A DNA stretch of 64,000 nt, taken from contig CM032664.1 of NCBI GenBank assembly GCA_019095985.1, positions 27,688,082 to 27,752,081 of the forward strand. Direction: 5' to 3'. How positions within the stretch are numbered: position 1 is the stretch's first letter; every line of letters starts with the position of its first letter. Both the position numbers and the translations under genes were made by a program. The stretch is from Streblospio benedicti (lineage: Eukaryota; Annelida; Polychaeta; Spionida; Spionidae). Shown here in pieces: positions 54,656 through 64,000 of this stretch. A model generated the notes under the pieces. The model did no database searches, had not been told where the DNA came from, and saw only the letters and a list, made by a program, of their open reading frames with translations.

Positions 54656-55726
54656 CTGCCATTGCCTTCTCTCGTATATTGAGTTGCATAATTAATTTTA
54701 CAAGACGACAGCGATCATAATTCCTCGATGAATCGATGATACACTAAAGACCCTGTATAAAACTAAAAAAGCCTGCATTCTTTCTATGTAAATGGTTGCA
54801 CTTGTAATTCACTGTTATTGTGTTCTAGGGATTTACATTTATACCAGGGTGGGGGTGAGGGGGTGGTGGTAGGAGGCGTGTGTCCCTACAACACAACATT
54901 ATTTTCTCATCTCACTCTCTACTCTGCCAATCATCACTCCTTATTCCAAGATCTATTACTCCCAAGTAATTACATCACTCGACTCCTAATACCTTTTCCG
55001 TTATTGTTTGAAATAATATTCTAACTGCAGAAGATGGTCTTTAGGGGTAGATGGTAGATGATGGCCGCCCCCACCCCTCCCACAACCTGTGAGCACTCAG
55101 AATTTCAAACATTTTGAGGGGTAGGGAACTGTCCTTTAAACACATAGGCCTCATCCATATTTTCAAAAACGACACATTAAAATAAAGCAGGATAATGATT
55201 ATTATATTTATGACAAGAAACTATTTTGTCGCAAAAATAGAACGGTTGCATGTAAAATATCATAGTTTACTGTGAATAATTATCATTGCATTTAGAAATA
55301 CATGATCATATTGGTATTGATCACAATTACATAAAATTTATATCTCATACTTATGACTGTCATGAGCAGACCGCACGCTATTAATTAATACAGTGCAACT
55401 TACAACTATATGGTGATGCACGTTCAACCACCATTTTTTGAAGAAATCTTCAACCTTGATAAATTTAGCCACATTATACATATTTGAATGGCCCGTGAAT
55501 TAGTTTAACATGCAACCCAGAAGGTTTGTAACATGTTTTATGAAATAGTGCTCTCATCTTCTGGTGAGTGTAAGAAACACATAAATAACGGGTAGTTAAA
55601 ACAATTCAAAGAACTGGCAACAGGTGTATGAAACGATCTCCTCGGTGAGTTGTAATTATAACTAGTGGACAAGCAAGCTAGGGAACACACACTTAATGGT
55701 GTTTTATTGCTTAAGTTGATTTTAAA

Positions 55727-58700
55727 ATGATGTGCTATACGGTTATTTCAATTCTCTTAATAGCATGGGCATGTACAGTGACTCATGTACAGGGTAAGTT
55801 AAAACTAGTGGTGATTAAGCAACCAATAAAACAACTAAAATAAATCACATATAGTTTGTGAACTGAATCTTCAAAATGGACCTGACAAGCCTTTTCTCTT
55901 GGTGGTATGATACCAGCTTCCACCTACGAAGTCATATCACTTAATTCTGTGGAATTGCCATATGGTATAGCAAATTAGGATGCTTTACATGTTCACGGAC
56001 AACGAATATTTGCAATCCTTCACTCATTTATTTTTTCTTTAATGTAGCAAACAAGAGCTGTGGGTTTCCTGCCGTAGAAAGGAGCCATCAAGACAAAGGC
56101 AAAAGACACACAATGGTAATGAAGGAGCCGTGTATCGCTGGAAACGTTGATAAGTGAGATGAACCCTGCTTGTTACTTTTTAATGGGTGACCGATTATCA
56201 TTATGGATATTCTACATACACAAAGATTATATTTATAGCATAGTTGAGTCATCTGCTTAGACTATCTTCTTAGTTGTATTACTGTGTGCTTTCAGAATTA
56301 CATTCTATGCCGGAGCTCTGTCCAGCAAACCCCGCCTCAGTATTGGGCTGTATGAGTCAGTCAATGACACCCTGGGCCCTGTGTTCGTTCAAGCTGACGA
56401 AACTCGTTACTGTGAAAACCATATCACAGGGACTCAATACTGTATGTACATTACATCATGTATTATAAAAACATAATCATAAAATATAGCGATTACTTGA
56501 ACAAGCAAAATGAGACTGTTCACAAGCTTTAAACAAGGTAATAATAGGTTCCCAACAGCATAAAAACCACTGGAAACAGATAACTCCAAGAATTTTCCTA
56601 ATTTGTAATAAGCTTACGAGGTAGTCTTGTTTATTTCAAATCATTCTAAAAACTGATACGTGTAATGTTGAATTATAAAACCATTTTACATTTTAAAGCG
56701 AGGTTCATGCAGTAATTTTTAATATATAAACATCTTTTCAGATCAATGTCGAATGGACCCTTTCCAGCACTCACCATATTGGCTTCACGTGGCTGTTTTA
56801 TGGCGTAGTTATGTATGACGGGTCTGATGATGATATGATTAACTACTGCAATGGGGATAAAAACTCTGCTGAAGGAGACATCGTTCATCTCAACATGGGT
56901 AATGTCGGCAGGAGGACATACTCTCTCAGTGTGCACTACCAGTGTGGTAAGTGCATTGCAATTGTAGAAACTTTCGTGCCACATATTAAGTTCACATTTG
57001 TATTGAGCCAATGAGCGACCTCTTGTAATGGACAAAACTATCTCTATTTTTCTAGAACATCCACCTCTACAAGATTCACTCCCGGTATGTATTTTTACAA
57101 AGATGCTACGACGAAGAACCACATTGTGTTCTCATGCTGACTAGGCCTAGATCTAATGAAAATTTCATGTTTAATGTTTAGCTTTCAATAAGTTACATAA
57201 TTGATTGTGTGTAAGAATGTGTCGATCTGGCTAATGCAAATATTTACAGGAATGCAGATATTATGTGATATTTTGTATATTACATTTGGTGCTGCTCTGA
57301 CACCATAACTATTTCGTTTGTACATTTATAGACACTGTATAATTTTTATCACCTTTATGATGTTATGCATCATTTTGTAGTATGAAGAGTTATCAGTCAT
57401 CCAATGTTCTTCCTGTTGTGTTATAGGCTGGGCCACAATCAAGCAAGAAAGGTCTGTGCATAGATCCTGCGCTTTACGAATGCGGAGACCTTGAAAAATT
57501 TACAGGAATCTCATGGTGGTTCGTAACAGTTATTATACAACATTAGCTTTATAGCCGCAAAGTGTCATCCTGACAATGGCTTAATTAACGACACTGAGTA
57601 ATATGAGAAATGGTGATGCTGTGTTAGCATTACTATGATTTAGAATATGTACAATGTACTGCACATACTATACAACTTGACATTTAGTAACTGTAATGCA
57701 ATGTGAGATTAGCGATTAAAAGACATGGCACTCTTTTTATTTCCGCACAGGTATGACTGGCAACTGACACCAGAGTACCCTTTGTGCTCTCAATTCCCAA
57801 CGTGGGGCAGGATACCAATGCAATGGGGGTAAGGCGAGGCATTGAGATATTTCAAATCCCTTTCACTGCTATGCTTCTGCCTCAAATACTTTTTGCTAAT
57901 CAATTTAACTTAAAGTAATACGCAAAAATTTATTTAGACTTTTACTCTTTATATTGTGACACATCTCAATATTGTACAAAACAATTTTATTCTACAGAGA
58001 CCGTTTTTTCTCGGCAGAGGCCATGTGATATAGCCCTATAGACGTGGAGAAAGAATCCTCTATTATCAAAACTTAAACGCCAGTTACTTAAAATTCCAAT
58101 ATATCTATGTAAAACCAATAGTCAATCTGTGGTATAATAGTATCATTCTGGTCTCACAACCTTGGGGTCGTGGGTTCGAGTCCCGTTAGGGCCACTTGAT
58201 ATTATATAATAGTCAAATGGAAGCAGATGTCTTCAGCTATGTCAATATAATAGGTAGGAACTTTCTTGCCATATAAAAAAGAGAGGAGAATAGTGTTGGT
58301 TCTATAATCATTCATTATGATTCATGCACATATACATCCAGTTTGGAGGGTTCATTCAACATGTATCTAATAATTATGTCATTTTTATGCTTGTACTTAA
58401 AACTGTAACTCCAATCAGTAATTTTCCAAAGTTTATCGGGGCCCACTATGGAAAAAAGAAAAATTCATTTCAATATAATGTCTTTTCGCCGATGTTAATG
58501 AGGTCTTATGCTTTTTTTTTAAATATCTGGGCATACATATGATTATGCTTTTACTATTGAGGTGCCGATCTGGCAAATGCATATGGGTGCATCCGTGATA
58601 ATCCTACGCCTTATAAACAAACAAAATGGTAAGCAAAAATGCTAAATGTCTGTGCAAGAAACGGAAAACTCTAACAGCTGTCCCTTCAAAGATTACCGAA

Positions 58701-60753
58701 GGGGATGACTATGGTAACACAACTTCTTTCAAGTCCATGTTTGAAACAAAACACATTGATTTGAATTTACTACACAGGTGGCCGGCAGGCACCAACATAT
58801 AACAAACAAAAAAAAGTAGATAAAAATGCTAAATTCTGCTCGAGACGGAACACAAGTCCCTTTTGACCAAGTTTGAATACAATTGAAAGTCCATGAAACA
58901 AAAACTTTTTTTACACAGGGGGCCGGGGCACCAACATAAACCGAAGATACCATTAATCAGACGTTCTGCTCGGATGGAACGAGCCAAACTTTTGGAAGCA
59001 GGTTTGAATACAGTTGAAATTAGAATGAATTTTCATTGGTTTTTCATGAAATCCCGATGATCACTGAGACCCCAGTTCACATATGTTTCTGGTTACGTCC
59101 AGATGCTCCAAAAGACTTAAGATTTGTCATTTAGCGGTTTGATGTTGTGGGATCAGAAGAAAAATTCACCCCCGTATATAGACATGTCATTTAATATTTA
59201 CTAAAATCTAGTATAAGTGATGCCGCTCTAAAATAGAAATCAACTTAAGGTAAAAAAAATTCACATATAGCCGTCCCTAGTATGGGCTATACCTTTAATA
59301 CAACAACACAGTCTTGACCTGCTTCTAACACCCTTCATGCTTGCCTGCGTGCAGTCGAACATCAACCCCGCCTCTGCCGCCGAGTTCTGGCCGCAGCTCA
59401 CGGCGCAGGCGGGAGGCCGCACTCTCGTGTCGCCGTCGGCAGCACCTTGCGGGGGAAACCACAGCGTGTGCTCTGAGGACTGGGACGAATGGTGGGTGTC
59501 GCGCCAAGCGTGCGCTATGATCCGAAAAGCTATAGCGTTAGCGGGGTGTTGATTACGATCTTTTGCTGATTACAAACGAAACGGTTGGAATTGAAAATAA
59601 TAATTTAAAAAAAAAAAAAAAGTGGTAATTAAAGTTGTCAAAGAAATTACGGTAATACAACGCTCGGTGAAATGGCTCATGTTATTGCTGAACTGTAACA
59701 AAAAGGTCAGGAAGACTATTGATAAGAAACATAGTTGCTGTCTTGACTCTCGATACGGGTAAACACCACCAGTGATATGCTTGTAGGTTTGAGCAATTCA
59801 CGGCGCTGTGTCCTGAATGTGACTTCAACTACACAGCCACCCACTTCTATGTGGACGAGTACCCTCCTGGTATAAGTATTGTATTTATGAATCCAATTTT
59901 TTTTCTAGTTACAACAAAAGAAAACGACATTCTTCTTATTACTGTAGTTATTTGAGATGATTATAGGAACTAAAATTGCCAGCATAAACTATAAACATTC
60001 ACAATCCATATGTCAACATTAACAGCCATGGAAAAAATATGGTTGATGTTACATAATGATGTACCAATGAAGACCTCTGATCCATATATTGATTTGACTA
60101 TCAGGCTACTGTGATGAAAAGTACGTGATGGAGCACGTGGACGCGACCTACAATGCGACCCATGGAAAACCAGTGTGGCTCACAGAGTTTGCGTGTAGAT
60201 CAGCGAATCCAGACGTGGTGCTGGACTTCATGAACAGGACTCTGACCAGGTGAGTGAAGTGAATATAAAGTGCGTGCGGTAAATCCAGGGAATTCCTGAA
60301 CGGGGTGTTGGACAACATGTCCCTAATATTGCACAGGAATTAAGTTAATGAGTTATGGCCATCCCATCTTTTATCAAATGTATTGAGTGCACATTATGAC
60401 TATGGGGGAAGTGACGGCGCTGTTTGGTAGATGGAGTGGAGGCTTTGTGTGGTAAAATAAAATGGCAAAGGCCGGAATCAGAACCGAATCTATCACCGCA
60501 CTTCAGCTCACACTGGGCTTAACATTAAGTGACAAACATTACATGCTAAAGATAAGAACTTGCTACATCCACCACCACTGTTTGCTATCAACTTGTCGTC
60601 TGCTGCAGTCTGGAGGCGTCGTCGCACGTGTATCGCTACGCGTGGTTCGCACAGCGCGTGAACACCACAAAATACCCCGACCTGGCGGCCTCCGCCCTGC
60701 TGCAGGCGAACGGCAGCTTCACGGCTCTTGGCCAGTTCTACAACACGTTCTGA
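55727..60753 (+). CDS. Secreted GH128 (Asl1-like, Glyco_hydro_cc) glycoside hydrolase
   Basis: Probable endo-beta-1,3-glucanase acting outside the cell. Exons read: 55727-55793 (signal peptide MMCYTVISILLIAWACTVTH), 56048-56153, 56296-56441, 56742-56946, 57056-57084, 57427-57518, 57751-57828, 58961-59001, 59355-59491, 59787-59869, 60105-60249 and 60609-60753. The catalytic part shows SWWYDW, FPTWGRIPMQWG, LGWNEPN (acid/base Glu), SNINPASAAEFWPQL, YTATHFYVDEYPPG, PVWLTEFAC (nucleophile Glu) and YRYAWF, the GH128 order. The last five exons join in phase to the stop. Two problems: 56441 to 56742 does not keep phase with canonical sites, and the piece joining IPMQWG to VLLGWNEPN is not found. So there may be unseen small exons, an assembly indel, or early decay. 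The N-terminal 130 residues (about exons 2-4) are Cys-containing and unrecognised. Confidence 0.82.
58120..58195 (+). mobile_element. tRNA-like SINE fragment in a GH128 intron
   Basis: ggtctcacaaccttggggtc followed by gtgggttcgagtcccgttag gives a clean B box (GGTTCGAGTCC, 58173-58183) and a stem closing with ggccac. The 5' half is degenerate, so this is not a functional tRNA. Confidence 0.55.
58610..59035 (+). repeat. Three-unit tandem array ending in the GH128 mini-exon
   Basis: aaaaatgctaaa(t)tctg..cgaga(c)gga units at about 58640 and 58822, and ttctgctcg...gtttgaatacagttgaaa at 58964, share flanks such as acacag(g)(t/g)ggccgg and gcaccaacata. The last two are offset by 130 bp. The exon copy at 58834 has lost the coding sense but keeps tttgaatacaattgaaa, the start of the intron. 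Confidence 0.75.
58961..59001 (+). CDS. GH128 mini-exon with catalytic acid/base motif
   Basis: A 41-nt exon (two bases then 13 codons) reading VLLGWNEPNFWKQ, acceptor taatcag, donor gtttga. It joins in phase to the next exon SNINPASAAEFW. An in-frame TAA just upstream confirms it begins here. It is the last unit of a local tandem array. Confidence 0.82.
60105..60753 (+). CDS. GH128 C-terminal two exons with nucleophile
   Basis: 60105-60249 encodes CDEKYVMEHVDATYNATHGK and VWLTEFACRS; 60609-60753 encodes YRYAWFAQRVNTT and ends GQFYNTF with TGA at 60751-60753. AATAAA follows at 60772-60777, only about 20 bp after the stop, giving a very short 3'UTR. Confidence 0.9.
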
Positions 60754-61087
60754 TTATCAGCACACCATTGTAATAAACAGTGATTCTCGCATTTGGTCTT
60801 GTTTGTTTCAATCCTGAACACACACTCTTTCTCTCTCACACACACTTTGATAGCTGGATCGAAAGCGTTAAACAGTGCAACATCTCTGACATGGCATGGA
60901 CTCTAGCTTGTGGACTCCTTTCCAAATCTATAGCTTTCTAGAAGGCACGCTTTATATTAATTGACAGTGTCAGAATCTGACGCAGATTACGGCCAGTGTA
61001 AACCCATACTCGTAGTCTAGGAGGTGGGGGTCCGTGGGTTCAGCTGAACCCCTATAGAGTTGCATATTTCGTTCTGATTATATCACT

Positions 61088-61212
61088 GGCAACTGCATCA
61101 ATGGGCTTTGAAAAGAGTTTTAGAGTTTAGAATCATTTCAATCAATAAATTTCTAGAATCATTGGAATCACTTCATTTCTCATTTTTTTCAAAGCCCATT
61201 GATGCAGTTGCC
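61088..61212. mobile_element. Foldback element with perfect 27-bp arms
   Basis: GGCAACTGCATCAATGGGCT then TTGAAAA at 61088-61114 is the exact complement of 61186-61212. The 71-bp loop is AT-rich. The arms are identical, so the element is young or conserved. Confidence 0.8.
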
Positions 61213-62400
61213 TGTGCATTAGATGAGCTATGACATTTTCAGACAAGCTTCGTAAAAGTATTCATTGGACAGTTGTTCGCGAGTAGAAAAACTGAACCCC
61301 CTTTACAAAAAGTTGAGCACATGCCTGTAAAAAGTGTACAGTGTTTGAATATTGGAATAAAAAAACAACAACAGATTAATACTGACAGATAAAATGAACA
61401 AACGAACTGAGATGATTTTTTATTGTAGGGGCTGTTAGGGGAAAATGTTCACTGGTACTGTACATGTATGTACAAAAGCATAACAATTTCAGCCATTATA
61501 AATTTTGATATGTTCTTTCATCTGAAAACAGGACACACGTCAGCAAACCACTATCATTTGCGCACCTCCATTCTGCGTAGAGTCACGTGATGGGTAGAAG
61601 AATTTGAGTAGGATACTTTTGTTCTATGTATATGTATGTATGTTGAATCCAGATGATCAGAAAATCTTGGTAATTGAAAGATTGAAACGGTTGCATTAAA
61701 CTGCCCCAATGGCATAAGACCTTACCAATCAGCATTTAAATTTCGAATGTCATAGTCAATCATCCTCTTACTATATGAGAACCTAACTCCCCTTTCAAAG
61801 TCAATATAACGTTCCATCTGCATCTGCACCTGCCTAGATCTATAGTGCACGTCTCAAACGTTTTAGAATGTTATAGCCATGATAACCTATGATTATGGTA
61901 AATCAATATCGTTGGTGCCGTGGCAAGGATACTATATTTTAACTACATGTACCCTAGCTCTTTGGCCGTGGTCTGTGATGCATGATGTTCAAATTTCTAG
62001 TCTTTTCTCTCTTCCTACAACTTTGCCGTACAAAAAATTGGGTAAGTGACTGCTTTTGAAGATTAAACTATTACTAATTGTTCAGTAATACTAAACTGTC
62101 CATAGACGATTACGGTTACTGTGAACAAAGTGGTTCCACTGCACGCCCTGCCGTGTTCACACGGCCGACAGGACGGGTTCCGTGGTGCACGCTATGCTCC
62201 CGCGCGTAGGCGCAGCCTCCTGGCTCCGACTCCACTGGGTTGACCTACTCCTCGTTGTGTTGTTATGACGGACATGTACACCTCACACCCGTGCTACTAC
62301 CACATGCTGTGTGGGTAGTGTGCAGACCATGGTCTCACGAAAGGTCCCCCGCAGGAGGACTTCGTACCAGTGCTGACACGGGTGACAGCTCCTTACTGGT

Positions 62401-62480
62401 GGTCCTCAATAGCTCAGTGGTTAGCGTGCACGACTGAAAATGTGATTTGCCTGTGTACGTCGCAAGTTCGCGACCTGGTC
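62401..62480 (+). mobile_element. tRNA-like head within a GC-rich dispersed repeat
   Basis: tcaatagctcagtggttagc (A box) and gcaagttcgcgacc (B box) are spaced like a tRNA inside a roughly 600-bp GC-rich block (62100-62730) unlike its surroundings. It is probably a SINE-type repeat; a short alternative is a decayed tRNA. Confidence 0.5.
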
Positions 62481-63396
62481 ATGGCAGACAGAGTGTCGCC
62501 CAAACCGTTACGTCGTGCAGCTGTTACTGAGTTGCTGATCTCCACCGACAGACCGAGCACGTCGCCACAGTACAGTGTTACTACTAGACGGTGGCGACGC
62601 CAAGCCAAGCGGGAGGTTCGGAAGCCTCGTTAAAAGACGTGCCCGTGTAGAGGACAGTCACCCCTCTGCACGTAAACGAACTCACCTAGTTTGAAAACAA
62701 TAGCTAGTGTGATCCCTTCACCCCCCGAGGCACAGTTGGTTACCTAGCCTGCCTCTGGAGGTACATGTATCAACACCACGTGGCCTCCCACTGCTATAAT
62801 CATCAAAACTGATGACTGCGGAGTATTACGCTACGCGGGTCACTGGGTCTACACAGAGAGAGTGTGTGGTACTGAACAAAACAACCTTACAGGTGTTATA
62901 ACATGGGGGTCTTAATTCCTAGTCCAGTGCAACTTACTATTATTATTTCCCACAGGTTCCCTGGGGGAAATGGTTGTTTTTGACTGGGTATGCACTGTGT
63001 GAGGGTGCTCTTCTGACACACCTCTTAATGTCCAATTCTTATTGGCTCAGCCCGACCTTGAGACCGATGTCAAACTCTAGTCTTTTTTCATGCACCCCCC
63101 TTGGCTTTAAAGTACGCTGTAAATGGTCAAAGTCGCATGATCGAGAGTGCTAATGAAGCCGTCTATTGGTTAAATTATGTCACACCCACGAGTACTCCAC
63201 TCTAAGTGGCCAAGACGGATTTCTTGCATAACAATTTCGAGGTAACCAGCCCGCCCCTGAGCTGTCAACCACGTCGCATAGCCAATCAGAGCAGCGTAGT
63301 AAAACTTTCGTTTATGATTTGGTGTAAAATTGCATCAACAATAAAAATCACTCCTTCTAAACTGGGCGACCCAACATAAAACGTGTAACACTCGGT

Positions 63397-63845
63397 GGGG
63401 TGTGTGGGCGGCTTTGCCCCCCAGGAGTTGGATTTAGTTGAGAGTGCCCGGGGAGCGTCGGGGGGTAGGCCCTTGGCCTTATGAAATAAAAAAATGGGGG
63501 GTTCGGGGGGTACCCTCCCCATAATAACATTGAGAAATAATTTTAAAAATGGTCATAACTTCCTCCTGCCTATAATACTGCTATCCACTATAGGGCCTAC
63601 AGAGGTGGTCTTCTTATATTTTGGGGTGTGTGGGTGGCTTTGCCCCCAGGAGTTGGGTTTAGTTGAGAGTGCCCGGGGAGTATCTGGGGGGTAGGCCCTC
63701 GGTCTTATAAAATAAAAAACGGGGGGTTCGGGGGGGGTACCCTCCCCATAATAACATTGAGAAATAATTTTAAAAAATTGGTCATAACGTCCTCCTGCCT
63801 ATGATACTGCTATCAACTATAGAGAAGTGGTCTTCTTATATTTTT
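63397..63845. repeat. 226-bp tandem duplication, two units
   Basis: ggggtgtgtgggcggctttg at 63397 recurs at 63623 with few changes through taccctccccataataacat and cctcctgcctat to tggtcttcttatattt. No coding capacity beyond short frames. Confidence 0.88.
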
Positions 63846-64000
63846 AACACTAAATGTGCTTCCTGAACCTGACACCCCCCCCCCGTTCTCGCAAGTGGTT
63901 ATTTTTTGAAAATGTGACGAATTTTTTCTAACGTCTAGAGCTACTGGTTGCTCACACATATTTTGGTATATTATGTTGCGTTTTTGCTTTACATATCCAA

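Larger units (their letters stand above)
53866..55726. other. Intergenic region between divergent GAB and GH128 genes
   Basis: Apart from the promoter-like motifs near 54.0 kb, it holds the repeat relative at 54435-54580 and an AAAC-rich tract at 54580-54650. No gene seen. Confidence 0.5.
60754..64000. other. Gene-free 3' end of the window, repeat-rich
   Basis: After the GH128 polyadenylation signal I see only repeats: a hairpin at 61088-61212, a GC-rich tRNA-like composite at about 62100-62730, and a 226-bp tandem duplication at 63397-63845. No splice-flanked coding segment is evident. Confidence 0.55.

Noticed and set aside
57998-58024. Possible GH128 exon reading GDRFFSAEA after tctacag
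   Set aside because: It joins the previous exon in phase and reads plausibly, but its donor is weak and its end phase does not match exon 58961. Left out of the gene model.
58560-58628. Possible GH128 exon reading GADLANAYGCIRDN with a good donor gtaagc
   Set aside because: Neither end fits the phase of the neighbouring exons, and part of it belongs to the local tandem array.
62401-62480. Functional tRNA gene
   Set aside because: A and B boxes are present but the acceptor stem does not close and it is embedded in a longer dispersed repeat.

Overview
This window is animal nuclear DNA. It has spliced protein-coding genes with GT-AG introns, GC-rich exons in AT-rich introns, simple repeats, tRNA-derived SINE fragments and MITE-like elements. 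The proteins are bilaterian-type. The combination (a Nipped-B/NIPBL cohesin loader, a MICU3-type mitochondrial calcium gatekeeper, a GAB docking protein, a secreted GH128 enzyme) and the abundance of acatgta-type words suggest a marine invertebrate. A cephalochordate or another invertebrate deuterostome or lophotrochozoan fits, but the species cannot be fixed from the sequence alone.

Layout. (1) 302-12190, plus strand: the last 17 coding exons of NIPBL, about 800 codons of the HEAT-repeat C-terminal half, all in phase, with a 3'UTR to about 13.9 kb. (2) 14.5-15.0 kb: homopolymer garbage and a 100-N gap, an assembly break. (3) 21634-30281, plus strand: the last six coding exons of a MICU3-like gene. 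Its 5' exons are not visible and may lie in the gap. Its long introns hold a few GC-richer islands that look regulatory. (4) 34918-53865, minus strand: a complete 15-coding-exon GAB/DOS-family adaptor of 863 residues (PH domain, many YxxP sites, PPPRPxKP, two YxxM sites, two SHP2-type motifs), with an 8.9 kb first intron. It converges on MICU3 with 3' ends roughly 100 bp apart. (5) 55727-60753, plus strand: a secreted protein with an unrecognised N-terminal domain and a GH128 (Asl1-like, Glyco_hydro_cc) catalytic domain. (6) 60.8-64 kb: repeats only.

The most striking signal is repeated use of exon edges as tandem-duplication units. At four separate NIPBL splice junctions the splice site plus about 10-21 coding bases is copied into the neighbouring intron. 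Examples are a 37-bp array of seven splice acceptors at 1505-1760, a 193-bp duplicated donor at 4893-5270, repeated donors at 6164-6680 and a duplicated acceptor at 9525-9635. The GH128 gene shows a fifth case around its catalytic-motif exon (58640-59035). None of the extra NIPBL sites I checked adds in-frame coding sequence. I recall splice-site-bearing minisatellites being described in amphioxus introns, but cannot verify that here.

The genes are not an obvious functional cluster: chromatin cohesion, mitochondrial calcium uptake, receptor tyrosine kinase signalling and extracellular glucan digestion are neighbours by position only.
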